Assembly: GCA_946406115.1 (NCBI GenBank)
Contig: OX291545.1
Coordinates: 5,642,001-5,706,000 of the forward strand
Origin: Apoda limacodes
Taxonomy: Eukaryota > Arthropoda > Insecta > Lepidoptera > Limacodidae
Direction of reading: 5' to 3'
Length of the DNA: 64,000 bases
Both the position numbers and the translations under genes were made by a program. Positions 23,001-31,735 of the stretch are shown in pieces. A model generated the notes under the pieces. The model did not search any database and was not told where the DNA came from. It saw only the letters and a list, made by a program, of their open reading frames with translations. The stretch's first letter is position 1, and every line of letters starts with the position of its first letter.

Positions 23001-24594
23001 GTGGCCTTTTGAGCGCCGGGCGGCCGCTTGTAGATGGCACCAGATGCGCGGCGAAGTGATGTGAGGGAAATGTGTGATTGCGGATTGATATGGTTGATAT
23101 GTAAGGTTTCTTTGTTATGCAAAGCGTGAAAAAATATTTTTGGCTCCTGGGAAATGGCGGCTTTAGTGTTTTTTTAAGTGTGATTCATAGGAAGTTTTGC
23201 CTATAATGGCTATGCTGGGCAGACGTCTTGGACATCGTAGTGCCTAGCCTCCCGGTTACGCTGCTGACCGTCAGTGGTGTATGCTATTTATAGGATTACT
23301 ATTGAGTGTGTGTTTGCAAGAAAATGTATGTTTATGTGTGAGCGCGAGTGTGTTTCTGAAGTAAGATTAACAATGATATTGTCCTAAGCACATAATTAAT
23401 TATGTTCGTAGTTTTGTAATGTTGCAAGTTAGGTTATAAGAGCAAGTAAATTTTAAATTGCAGTATAATCTTGTTTTTTACAGTAAAATTCGTTTTTATT
23501 TTGAAAATAATTTGTGTATTCTATAGAAGAGGACCAACAAATGGGAGGAAACGGTTCGAAAATTTTCTTTTAAGTAAGGGAGCTGGGAAAGAAACACGTT
23601 TTCTTCTACTCTTATAGACTATGTTATTTGGTTCAAATGAGGCATGCTCTTTGAAAGTTATATTTAAATAATATAGTTATGGTACTGTGAGTACCTTATA
23701 CTGTGAGTACCTTATAGCCATTGTATAGTTTCATGGTAGAATATCTGTAAGGAAGACAGTTTACCTAAAGACAAAACGTTGAGCTCTTTCAAGAAGCCAA
23801 AGATTTGTTTTGTGTGCTCCTCCCCAGACAATTATACAATAAATAGGTCACTATAGATTGACATAGAGCAAAGTACATAGTTTTAAGAATTTTTAGAATT
23901 GTATCGATTCGGAAGTGTTCTACAAACTTAGATGTTTATTGTATCGATTCGGGAGTGTTTTACAAACTTAGATGTTTATTGTATCGATTCGGGAGTGTTT
24001 TACAAACTTAGATGTTTATTGTATCGATTCGGAAGTGTTTCTACAAACCTACATGTTTATTGTAACGATTCGGAAGTGTTCCTACAAACCTACATGTTTA
24101 TTGTATCGATTCGGAAGTGTTCCTACTAACCTACATGTTTATTGTATCGATTCGGAAGTGTTCCTACAAACCTACATGTTTATTGTATCGATTCGGAAGT
24201 GTTCCTACAAACCTACATGTTTATTGTATCGATTCGGAAGTGTTCCTACTAACCTACATCAGTAAAATATATTTGACCAATTCATTGAGAAAATCCAAGC
24301 AATCTAAAAATCACCATAATAAACTTCTTAAATACTTCCACCGAAAATTGGGTTGGGGCAAGTTCAGACAGCCGTAATAATTTTCATTCATGTAATTTAA
24401 ACTCGATGCGTATACGACACGCACTTGGCTGGTTTTTCATAGTTCAACGACAGGATCGGATCAGCTTTCCGTTGTTGCCACCCACCTATTGGCTCCACAT
24501 ACGAGATATGGTCGACGAAATCACGTTTCCCCATGTACAGCGTGATCTTTCCATTTGGAGCACACTTTTTAAACACTTTAAAATTATACACCAT
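15058..24594 (-). CDS. Arr1: Visual/sensory arrestin (Arr1-type), first two coding exons
   Basis: Arrestins bind phosphorylated, activated rhodopsin-type receptors and stop their signalling. Exon 1 (24486-24594, ATG at 24594-24592) encodes 36 residues starting [20 protein letters not shown] and ends on the first base of an Asp codon before GTGGGT. Exon 2 (15058-15248) follows TTTTTAG and encodes [27 protein letters not shown] and [15 protein letters not shown], then GTACCTAC. The exons sum to 300 nt, exactly 100 codons with no stop. This is the N-terminal arrestin domain; the RYGRE(D/E)DEVMGL segment and the LTRMQ ending favour the Arr1/phosrestin-2 and lepidopteran antennal arrestin group. 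Later exons (about 280 residues) were not found in 1-15057 and probably lie beyond the left edge. Intron 1 is 9237 bp of repeats. Confidence 0.9.
15340..16955. repeat. Inverted copies of a short dispersed repeat flanking other repeats
   Basis: The block at about 15340-15450, containing CGTTTCCAACAAACAAATG, recurs inverted at about 16870-16955 (CATTTGTTTGTTGGAAACG), next to an AGCGCCATCTAG word in both. A third relative is at 21830-21945 (TTTGTTTGTTGGAAAC and AATTACGTAAATGG). Between the inverted copies is a dispersed element (16559-16850). Intronic, no coding capacity. Confidence 0.6.
16559..16850 (+). repeat. Lepidopteran dispersed repeat (GAGTCGGACTCGCGC type), copy 1
   Basis: Starts near AAGTGCGAGTCGGACTCGC, passes TATTGTATGGGAGCCCCC, GTTCATGAGATACAGCC and GACGGACGGACGGACAGCG, and ends GGTACGGAACCCTAAAAA. 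A second copy lies at 62566-62960. I recognise this string family from many moth and butterfly sequences. It is non-coding and its transposon class is not certain. Confidence 0.75.
17239..17660. repeat. (GATATG)n hexanucleotide array, about 70 units
   Basis: An almost perfect hexamer run of about 420 bp, with single changes near 17516 and 17586 and a GATATA variant block at about 17629-17655. The hexamer has no stop codon in any frame, so all six frames stay open and give false long reading frames such as (GY)n, (MD)n and (SI)n. It lies in arrestin intron 1. Confidence 0.97.
17755..18020 (+). repeat. Lepidopteran SINE-like dispersed repeat
   Basis: TATAAAGCTGAAGAGTTTATTTGTTTGAACGC-type start (17759 on), then ACTATTAGTCCGATTTG and ACCAATAGGAGCGGAGCACC. 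A shorter relative is at 14447-14520. No coding capacity; the class assignment rests on my recognition of the sequence in lepidopteran DNA. Confidence 0.55.
18021..19325 (+). pseudogene. BEL/Pao element BEL-4, integrase
   Basis: From about 18170 the plus strand encodes a decayed BEL/Pao integrase: an H-x-H and C-x2-C zinc region ([16 protein letters not shown]), the first catalytic Asp block in [11 protein letters not shown], the second in HINSDNGT near 18640, and a C-terminal part with [15 protein letters not shown] and the [12 protein letters not shown] region that follows IN in this group. Several stops and frameshifts break it. Its end overlaps the start of an env remnant. It lies in arrestin intron 1, antisense to the gene. 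Positions 18021-18170 show nothing recognisable. Confidence 0.8.
19333..21035 (+). pseudogene. Envelope-like gene of BEL-4, decayed
   Basis: Follows the integrase as env does in env-bearing BEL elements. It has a hydrophobic N-terminal segment ([14 protein letters not shown]) and an ectodomain start, a Cys-containing segment near 20495-20590, and near 20930-21035 a membrane-proximal part matching the minus-strand env at 37590-41022. Breaks seen: a stop at 19711-19713, a deletion of about 35 nt near 19740 that removes the basic cleavage site and following hydrophobic segment present in the other copy, a (TA)n run at 19948-20008, and later stops. It cannot make a functional protein. Confidence 0.75.
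19948..20008. repeat. (TA)n microsatellite
   Basis: About 30 uninterrupted TA units inside the decayed env gene, so it expanded after the gene died. Confidence 0.97.
21036..21949. other. GC-rich block then AT-rich stretch
   Basis: A GC-rich patch at about 21055-21225 follows the env remnant and could be decayed 3' element sequence; no LTR ends were found. Positions 21830-21945 match the repeat at 16870-17010. Nothing else was recognised. Confidence 0.4.
21950..22550. mobile_element. MITE with about 100-bp terminal inverted repeats
   Basis: The left arm 21950-22048 (from TCTAGTCAACAAGTGC) and the right arm 22451-22550 (to GCACTTGTTGACTAGA) are inverted copies differing at only a few positions. 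The 400-bp middle is AT-rich and non-coding, with an (AAGT)n run at 22119-22144. Long inverted ends without coding capacity define a MITE or fold-back element. No clean target duplication was found, so the superfamily is open. Confidence 0.8.
22119..22144. repeat. (AAGT)n microsatellite
   Basis: Six TAAG/AAGT units in the interior of the MITE at 21950-22550. Confidence 0.95.
22848..23010 (+). repeat. Lepidopteran SINE-like repeat fragment
   Basis: ATACTTATACTAATAATATAAATG followed by GGGATCGGAATGAAACTTGG and a GGATATAGGCTAGGCTTTTTAT-like stretch. I recognise this word order from dispersed repeats in Lepidoptera. Non-coding. Confidence 0.55.
23011..23896. other. Intronic stretch without a recognised gene
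   Basis: Contains a GTGAGTACCTTATA word repeated at about 23688 and 23703. No coding similarity and no transposon ends seen. Confidence 0.4.
23897..24260. repeat. 40/41-bp minisatellite, nine units
   Basis: Units begin ATTGTATCGATTCGG. The early ones are 40 bp (ending TTTTACAAACTTAGATG) and the later ones 41 bp (CCTACAAACCTACATG), showing two amplification steps. The array lies in arrestin intron 1, about 225 bp downstream of the exon 1 donor site. It has no separate spacers, so it is not CRISPR-like. Confidence 0.95.
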
Positions 24595-24643
24595 TGTTGC
24601 TTCGTCGGTTGCACAGTCACTACTCCGCCGTCCCCGCCCCAAG

Positions 24644-24691
24644 CTTATATATAGGCCATGATGCTGTGGGGCTTCAGGCATAATCTCGTTG
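24644..24691 (-). promoter_or_regulatory. Candidate core promoter of the arrestin gene: TATA box and RCSI-like site
   Basis: On the minus strand a TATATATAAG box (24653-24644) lies 50 bp upstream of the arrestin ATG. About 30 bp further upstream, TAATCTCGTTG (plus strand 24681-24691) matches 9 of 11 positions of the palindromic rhodopsin core sequence TAATCNNATTA, which sits just upstream of the TATA box in fly photoreceptor genes. Site and spacing fit a photoreceptor-expressed arrestin. The start site is inferred to be near 24618 and is untested. Confidence 0.4.
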
Positions 24692-24749
24692 TCAGTATTA
24701 GCGGCGCGGGTACGTACTACGCGGTCGCCACGCGTGGTCACGGTTACAC

Positions 24750-25440
24750 AACCTCTGACTCATTTAAATCAATATATTTTTGTTGGTTTGTTGGTTGATC
24801 CAAAGTAAAAAAAAATAGTAGAAGCATCAAAATTCTTCCAGTGTCGCATGCGTAAGAGCAACCCGTGTAGTACACCCGCATTGCTTATTTTTCACGTAGA
24901 AAGTAGATTACTTTTTACCCAAAAGTGGCCTGGTGGCCTTTGTCCTTGGTCCTACTGCATAGATAGATTATCTGCCGCTCTTCTACGACTGATACCGTTG
25001 GATTTACCTGGATATATAAAACATGAAACTGTCGGTTGTGAAGTGCCAAAGTGGTGGAGTGGGGATTGTCCCCATCAGAAATGACAGAAAGTAATTTAAT
25101 TTGGTTTTTAGGCTGCAATTCAAAAACTACTGGGCTTTTTTTTTTAATAAGTCTTGTTTGAAGTGGTACATCACAGTAGCTAATAGGCATTCACAGCATC
25201 AAACACGCCAATACCATGGTCGATGTGCAATAATGGAAAACGTTAAAAAAAGGACACAGACAAGGATAAGCAGCTGTGCTATAACACAAATACAAATTGT
25301 TTTTTTTTAATGTATTGCCATTAAAAAACCTACAAAGAACCGATAAATATTATTTTTTCTTTAAAATAAAGAAATGGGGGCCTTGTCAAAGTTGTCGCTC
25401 TTGACTCTTTTTTCACGTGCATAGAACACGATCAGAAACT
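24750..25440. other. Upstream flank of arrestin without a recognised gene
   Basis: Short open frames occur on both strands but none resembles a known protein. It may hold regulatory sequence of the arrestin gene. Nothing more can be supported. Confidence 0.4.
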
Positions 25441-25444
25441 AAAA

Positions 25445-25565
25445 TTAGTTGGGAATCTGGGGGCGCAGTAGTGCCCCCGCCAAGACGAGCCAAGCGAAGC
25501 GCAAGGGTCTACCTACCTTTCCTCGAAGCGCTTCGTCGTTTTTTGAACCCTACTATCTTAGGTTT
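25445..25565 (+). repeat. Lepidopteran dispersed repeat fragment (AGTGCCCCCGCC type)
   Basis: GGGGGCGCAGTAGTGCCCCCGCC forms a short hairpin (about 25459-25481), followed by AAGCGAAGCGCAAGGGTCTA and CGCTTCGTCGTTTTTTGAACCC. I recognise the string from moth genomes. Non-coding. Confidence 0.55.
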
Positions 25566-25679
25566 GGATTATACCAGATAAACAAAATTCTCATATGATA
25601 TCAGTAGTAGACTTATTAAACATTTAAAGTTAAAATTGTATAGCTCTTAAAGTTAAGATTTTATTAACATCTAAAAACC

Positions 25680-26110
25680 CCGATTTCGTTACCGATTCAC
25701 TGGGGATCATCATAATTGTTAGGGAAGCAAGTCATAAAAAGCTAAAATTTGGTTTCTTATATTCTATTCTAAAACTTTAAACTTTTACCCCCCATCCTCT
25801 TAAACTAGGGGATGGAAGTTTGTATGAGACTTTCGCAAATTTTGATGCTAGAGGTCTGAAAATTGATATAGGGACTCCGTGTTATAAATAATAAAATACA
25901 TATTTCAGGATTTTTAGTATATCACCCACTACCCCTTAAATTAGGGGTTGAAAGTATGTATGGCTTTTCCCTCATACAAACTTAATTTTATGCTAGAGAT
26001 GTAAAAAATATACAAGTACATAGACTTCTTAATACAAATAAAAAAAATCATTTTTCCGGTTTTTTTAAATATCATCTCTCAACCCCTTGAATTAGACAGT
26101 ATACGTTCAT
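25680..26110 (+). repeat. Degenerate tandem repeat of about 140 bp
   Basis: Three related stretches each carry a C-run, a TTAAA(C/T)TAGGGG(A/T)TG(G/A)AAGT word and TATGCTAGAG(G/A)T or a variant, at about 25790, 25940 and 26080. A diverged local array of a dispersed lepidopteran repeat, ending where the BEL-1 fragment begins. Confidence 0.5.
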
Positions 26111-26117
26111 GCTCTTG

Positions 26118-29100
26118 ATTGGATGGAAGTTGTGACGGTGAGTTTGGTAATGGCTAAAAGAAAAGTTGCTCCCATCCACTCACGACTCACTATCCCAAAA
26201 TTGGAACTTTCGGGAGCTGCCTTGTTAGCTCATCCGCTTTTGCATGTAGTTGCTACGTTGGGCCAAACCGTGGCCATTGAGCAGGTGTATGGCTGGACTG
26301 ATAGTCAAATTGTCTTGGCGTGGTTACAAGCTTTAGTCTATGCCTTGGAGGTCTTTGTGGCTAACCGGGTCTCCCAGATCCATGCCTTTCCTGTGCCTAC
26401 TACCTGGAGGGGAGGTACCCTTTAAATCCATCAGATTGTGCTTCACGCGGATGCTCGGCCTCCATTTTGTTGGATCATTCGCTCTGGTGGGGTCCTGGCT
26501 GGCTGATTGAGCCAGAGAATTGGCCACAAAAGAAATTGGACTTTGTGGATCCCCTGCCTGCCAGGGTGCATTACCCTGAGGGTCGAGGTGAATGCTCTGC
26601 GTGATGTAGAATTCTTGCTGCTTAAGTTCAGCTCCCTTGACAAGCTCCTTGGCGTAACAAGTTGGATCAATCGTTTCCTCCGCAATTGTCGAAACATATC
26701 AGCGAAATTGTATAATCCAATTCGGATACTGAAAGGCATTAAATAAATAAATGAAATAAAATAAAAAAGTCTTTTATTTCCTGCGAAGTTTTAGGTAGGT
26801 TACAGAATTTGAAAAAAAAAATATACTTAGTGTTTAGTGTTAGATACATTATAATATATAAATTATAAAGATAATAAAAATAAAGTTTGTTAGTAAATCT
26901 TAATAAGTTGATCCAGTACTATGTATATTTTAAATCTATGTAATTAATTTGCAAGAACCCTCCTTAGGCAGAGGTGAAGGCCTCCTCTAAAGAAGTCCAT
27001 ATTTCTCTATCATGGGCAGTTTCTGGTCAGCCGGGGCCAGCTATTTTTATAATTTCGTCTGCCCATCTCATGTAGGGTCTGCCTCTCAGCCTTTTGCGAT
27101 TGGTTTGAGTGGTAGTGTCGTTTCTTGATTTTTTGAACAAGTTTCCAGTTTCTTCTTTAGAGGGTTTTGGTCTTGATCTTCCACGGTGACCAGCCGGATT
27201 GGAAGATGGGATTTTGTTTTTGTTTTTGTTGTTTTAATTATGTTACCTGTGTTGGAGGGAGGCGGTAGTTGCTACAAGTTATCAGTAATGTTACCTTGCG
27301 GGCTAGGCATGTTGTTTGGATTTTTATTTACTAGGAAATTTAGCATGCTTGGTTTAATCATTCCTTCAGACATACTAGAGGTTCTTCTTGTTTGTGTCTG
27401 TTGTTTGTTTTTCTTGCTGGCCTGTTTTATTGCTACATCATCAGTAGGTGATTCAGGTGATAATGTGAGTAATCTCTTATTGTTGTTGTTGTTGCCCGCT
27501 GTTTTATTTTTAGCTTGTATGACAAGTTTGTCGTACTCAATCTTCACCGTATTTCCTTACTCTCTCTCGAGTTTTGCCTGCTCCTGTAGCTCCTTTCTTT
27601 TTTCTAGTATTTGTTTCGGGTAGTCTTCTGTTATGTAGTAAATGGTTTCTCTTAGTGCCTCTCGTCTCTCTTTAAATATTTTTATTTTTGTGCCTAGTGT
27701 GATAAATGTAGTAATTATTGGTCGGGGCCTCTCTCCTTTTTTACCGATTCTCTTTACTTCTTGGATATCTCTGTGATTTAGGTCTAGAGAAAAATATTTC
27801 TTTACAAAGTTGATAATAATGGTTTCCAACATTTGGTATGAGGTTTCAGTCTCCTCAATTCCGAAAAAGACTATATTTTTTATACGTGCCTGTTTTTTCA
27901 AGAAATAGATTCGTTTTCTTGATTTTCCAGCTTTTTGTTTAAGGTTTCATATTTTTCATCCAAAATTTTGAATTTTTCTTCCAATATGCTGTTTATATTT
28001 TGTGTTACTGTTTCTGTTACTTTTTAAGATTGTATTTTTCTGCGAGTCAAGTTCTTTTTGTATTTTACGAAGTGCGTTCATTACTTCGTCCATGTTTACT
28101 TGTAGACTAGTGACCTCTAGTGAGATTCCACAGATACTCGTCGTAAGTGGCAAGTGTTAGGATTTTTTATTGATCTCAACTGATTCGATGCTCGTGGTGT
28201 TGCTTCCTACTTTTTTCAACAGATGGTGCTAGTATCTATGTAAACTTGCAAATCATTCTATCGAGTTATAGTATTTGAGGTTATAAATACACTAATTTAT
28301 ATTTAAGAATGATTTTGATCACTAGATATTTACTGTTTTCCTGTTTTGTTGCTGATTTGATGTCCCTTATACTTTGTTTCTCCTGTAAGTGTCCTTCAGT
28401 TGCACTAAAGGTGCAGAAACACAGTCACGGTATTTCACAGTTTTTCTTAGCTTTTACTAGTTTTTAGGTCTTGCCCACACTGTATGTTATGATTTAATTG
28501 TTTATTTAACACTTTTTTACAAATTCACTGAGTTTTTCGCACAATTATAATTTTTATGATCGCAAATAACATTGAGACGATGTAAACATTACGCTCACTA
28601 GCGGCCCTATCCGGAAAGGCATTACCGGGCATTAATATTTTTCGTTCATTTTGTTCAGTTTGAGCATTTTGAGTCTGTGCTCTCCACCTTACGCAACGGT
28701 CGGTGCAAACTGAAGGGAGCCGTTGCTCGACTAAACCTCTTTATTGACGATCACGGCTTGATACGTGTGGATGGCTGACTTTGTAATGCACATCTCCCTT
28801 ATGGAGCTCGTCACCCATTATTACTTCCAAGTCATAGTCCGTTAACAGAGCTTATCATTCGGGATAGGCACCTGAAAAACTCACATGCTGGCTTAGGTTC
28901 TATGATGGCTTTACTGCAAAGAGAATTTTGGATTTTTTCAGCCCGGAGTGTCGTTCGTAGAGTGATATTTAAGTGTATTCCCTGTTACCGACTGAAGGCT
29001 AATTTGGTTCAGCCTCAAATGGGAGATCTGCTCGCTGATCGTGTTAGGGTTCTTAGACCCTTCTCGGTAATCGGTACAGATTTCGCGGGTCCCTTTTTAG

Positions 29101-29140
29101 TAAAAACTTCTACGCTCTGTAAGTGTAACTGTAAAGGTGT
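26118..29140 (+). pseudogene. BEL/Pao element BEL-1, RNase H to integrase fragment
   Basis: The part at 26118-26741 encodes the RNase H and connection region of a BEL polyprotein: VAPIHSRLTIPKLELSGAAL, YGWTDSQIVLAWLQ and [10 protein letters not shown], then with frameshifts [18 protein letters not shown] and LLLKFSSLDKLL. The reading resumes at 28625 with RHYRALIFF-type sequence, then the integrase: HAGLGSMMALLQREFW, CIPCYR of the zinc region and SVIGTDFAGPF with the first catalytic Asp. The break at 26742-28613 is a clean RTE insertion. RT upstream and the rest of the integrase are missing. Several stops make it dead. Confidence 0.85.
26742..28613 (-). mobile_element. Internally deleted RTE-type LINE inserted in BEL-1, with 11-bp target duplication
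   Basis: GAAAGGCATTA flanks the insert exactly (26731-26741 and 28614-28624). On the minus strand the N-terminus (28153-27956, coiled-coil-like) is followed by KNIVFFGIEETETSYQM and EVKRIGKKGERPRPI (27901-27557), the ORF1-like domain of lepidopteran endonuclease-RT elements, and by 27547-27272. The frame then passes almost directly to the C-terminal end, RGRPYMRWADEIIKIAGP to the TAA at 26966-26964. The endonuclease and RT, about 2.5 kb in relatives, are absent, so this is a non-autonomous deletion derivative or was deleted after insertion. Stops and frame changes are present. Confidence 0.85.
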
Positions 29141-29301
29141 CATTTTTGACGTTATTTTGTCATTTCGTATCGCCTAAGGAAGCTAAAAGCCGAAGGCAGA
29201 AACGAAAGAAGTGAGTGAATGATAATCCATACATTTGACCTATCGCCTAAATATTTCAAGATGGCGTATCCGCTTTCGCGATCCGACTTGAAAGCAGTAG
29301 C

Positions 29302-29450
29302 TGTTTTGTCAATTTTCGTCCCTATATAGCTATATGTATACGTTTGTTTTACCTTCAAGTTAGTTGCATTAAAAATATAATTGAGACCAGTCGTGTTTTG
29401 CTTTGAAAATCACCCTGCAATCAAAATTGAACCTTATCTCCTCAAAAACC
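29302..29450 (+). repeat. BEL-2 5' LTR
   Basis: Starts TGTTTTGTC and ends CTCAAAAACC; matches 54586-54988 once the MITE in the latter is removed. A relatively short LTR of about 149 bp. Confidence 0.8.
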
Positions 29451-29468
29451 TGGTCCATCGACCCAGGA
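29451..29468 (+). other. BEL-2 candidate primer-binding site
   Basis: TGGTCCATCGACCCAGG begins immediately after the LTR with TGG, as expected for pairing with the CCA end of a tRNA. The tRNA was not identified. Confidence 0.5.
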
Positions 29469-29734
29469 TGATGGACAGTGACATTTAAAATTTATTTCGT
29501 CGTTATAGAAAATCGGTGTAATTTGGGTAAAATAACAATAAATACTTATTGAAATGTGTTAATTTTAGTGGACAATAGTATTACAAAGGTGAATTACGGC
29601 AAAAGAACGATAAGGATTAAGACATTAAAGTGTGTTTTACATTAACTTTTTTTTCGTAATTTATGATGCTTTATTTGTCGGACTAATATGAAGTTCATCG
29701 TGTGATTAGAACGTTATAGCTTAAACAAGACTCT

Positions 29735-30570
29735 GTGCAGTATTATAGTCGCGAGCCGTTGTCGATTAGGCAATTTGCTGTTCAGAGCATTGGTTCACAA
29801 AAATTAGTCATTACAAAATGTTCAGAAGCTACACTATTTAAAAGGAAGTTTAGTGACAGAAACGGAAGCATTGTTACGTCAATTTTCAACAACTGCAGAC
29901 AATTATGCAGAAGCTTGGTTAATTTTGAAAAAACGTTACGCTAATAAAAGATACATCGCGAATTGCGTTTTTAAGAAATTCTTCACACAAAAAACGATAT
30001 CACAGGAGTCAGCTACAGCCTTAAGACAATTATTAGATCCGTCAGTGGAATGTATGAGTGCATTAAAACACCTCGGGTTACCTACAACACAGTGGGACGC
30101 TATTGTCAACTTCTCAGTGGTATCCAGATTGGACCCGAGTCCCTAATAAAGAGTGGGAAGAATTAATAAGCAGAGATGAGTCGGACGACTTACCAAGTTT
30201 TGATAGATTGAAGTCCTTCTTAGAAAATAGATTTCGCACATAAGAAATGGTGGAACCTGCAAGTAAGAACTACAAATCTGTAAGAGCTAAGACATTTAAT
30301 ATTACTCCGCCGAATGAATTAAAATGCGCCTTCTGTAATGAGTCATTATATCTACTAATGTAAGTAGATCGCCAAGCAAGCCCTGGAAGACAGGTACAGT
30401 TTCGTGCAGAAAAACAATCTCTGTTTTAATTGTCTCATACTGAACCATACTGCATTTAAGTGCAAACAAAGAACAACGTGTCAAATATATAAAAGAAAGC
30501 ATCACTCATTGTTTCACCGAAACAAAAACCAAGCAGGTGAAGAATTACACACGCCTGGGGAAACAAGTTC
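29735..30570 (+). pseudogene. BEL-2 gag
   Basis: Encodes the capsid-type region of BEL gag: TETEALLRQFSTTADNYAEA, AWLILKKRYANKRYI and SATALRQLLDPSVECMSALK, then after a frameshift at 30146 LPSFDRLKSFLENRF. Near 30404-30500 come Cys/His knuckle motifs (LCFNCLILNHTAFKC and a following C-x2-C). At least two stops (30144-30146, 30241-30243) interrupt it. The gag start was not fixed. Confidence 0.8.
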
Positions 30571-30579
30571 GAGTAGCAA

Positions 30580-30796
30580 CAACAAAGAAGACTTACAATT
30601 GCTAACAGCTCACACTTCGAGTACATCACAACCTGGTCAAGACATTTTGTTGGCGACAGCATTGGTGAAGGTTACGTCCGAGTCAGGCGAGTCTCACGTG
30701 CTTCGTGCTCTTTTGGACCAGGGGTCAGAGGCTTCCTTCGTAACCACAGGGCGGTCGAGCTTCTGGGTTTTAGAAAAACCAAAATCAGCGGAGTGA
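30580..30796 (+). pseudogene. BEL-2 protease
   Basis: ILLATALVKVTSESGES followed by LRALLDQGSEASFV, the aspartic-protease active-site region of BEL elements (D-Q-G-S-E). The frame then leaves the family pattern near 30796, just before an inserted SINE; the usual linker to the RT is missing. Confidence 0.75.
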
Positions 30797-30837
30797 TCTC
30801 TGGGGTTGGTGAGGACAACCAGATGGGTATAAAGTAC

Positions 30838-31015
30838 TGACTCCCTCGCAGCCTAGTTGGTAGTGTGACCGCCTGCGGTGCAAAGGATATGGGTTCGATT
30901 CCCTCACTGGACAAACATTTATGTAATAAACATTCGTGTTTGTCTTGAGTCTGGTTGCTATTATGTATTAGTATTTTATTATATATTGTATTAGAGTATA
31001 AATGTTATGCTATTT
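30838..31015 (+). mobile_element. tRNA-derived SINE inserted in BEL-2
   Basis: CTCGCAGCCTAGTTGGTAGTGTGACC resembles a tRNA 5' half with a polymerase III A box, and GGGTTCGATTCC is a B box about 35 nt downstream. A non-tRNA AT-rich body runs to about 31015, where BEL-2 RT coding resumes. This is the SINE layout; the anticodon arm does not form a normal tRNA. Boundaries are approximate. Confidence 0.65.
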
Positions 31016-31019
31016 ACCT

Positions 31020-31735
31020 CGCGCATCATGCTGTTATCACAGAAGACAAGGAGACGTCCAAGGTTCGTATTGTGTTTGATGCCTCTGCGAAAGGCTCAAA
31101 TGCATGTTCCCTAAACAGCAGTATGATGGTAAGCCCTTCAATTCAACCAGATCTGCGAAGTCTGATATTTAGATGGCGATCTCACAAATTTTGCGTTGTT
31201 GGTGATATCTTTAAGATGTATCGTCAGGTAAGAATTAAATATGAACACACAGATTTGCAGCGCATAGTGTGGCGAGATGACCCAACTGAAAGAATAGAAA
31301 GTTACAAGCTACTTACTGTGACTTTCGGAACCGCAGCTGTCACATTTCTCGCTGTCCGAACTCTTCAGCGTAACATAACTAAACTATCCCCGTGGAGCGG
31401 CGGTAGTGAGAAATTCCTTTTATATGGATGATCTTATGACAGGTCACGAAGATCTGAATGAAATGAAGATGACTTGCAAGGAAATTAATGACTTGTTAAG
31501 AGCAGGAGGTATTCCAGATGCAGAAATGGTTAAGCAACTGTGAAGAACTGCTGAAGGACTTCGAAGACGGCACGAAGACTCCGGAACCTGTAAAAGAGAA
31601 AAAGGAAATTAAATTAGACAAGGTAATAAAAATACTGGGACTTACTTGGGATAGAAAAGACGACACCTTTCAAGTTTCAGTTAACTTACCAGCAAGCAGG
31701 CTCTTTCTGTAACAAAAAGAGTAATATTATCGGAT
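31020..31735 (+). pseudogene. BEL-2 reverse transcriptase
   Basis: HHAVITEDKETSKVRIVFDA opens the RT, followed by SIQPDLRSLIFRWR and GDIFKMYRQVRI with the first catalytic Asp and QRIVWRDDP. The catalytic YMDD box (FYMDDLMTG) lies near 31420 in another frame after a one-base shift. The downstream part at 31518-31712 contains IKILGLTWDRKDDTF. Frameshifts and a stop near 31710 inactivate it. Confidence 0.85.

Noticed and set aside
23897..24265. Regular repeats that might suggest a CRISPR array
   Set aside because: Whole 40/41-bp units repeat with no unique spacers, and the genome is eukaryotic.
24397..24741. Longer arrestin N-terminus from an upstream ATG at 24741
   Set aside because: The extra residues have no arrestin similarity, include the candidate TATA region, and the family start is MVYNFKVF. 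The 3' end of that frame also reads past the splice donor.
27186..27623. Hydrophobic multi-pass membrane protein on the plus strand
   Set aside because: It is the antisense of the RTE element's Lys/Glu/Asn-rich coding region; such antisense frames look hydrophobic.
29302..29450. The 29302-29450 block as a stand-alone dispersed repeat
   Set aside because: Its match at 54586-54988, TG start, following TGG primer-like site and matching flanks fit the LTRs of BEL-2 better.
30850..30925. Functional tRNA gene on the plus strand
   Set aside because: The sequence runs straight into a non-tRNA body and lacks a normal anticodon arm, as SINEs do.
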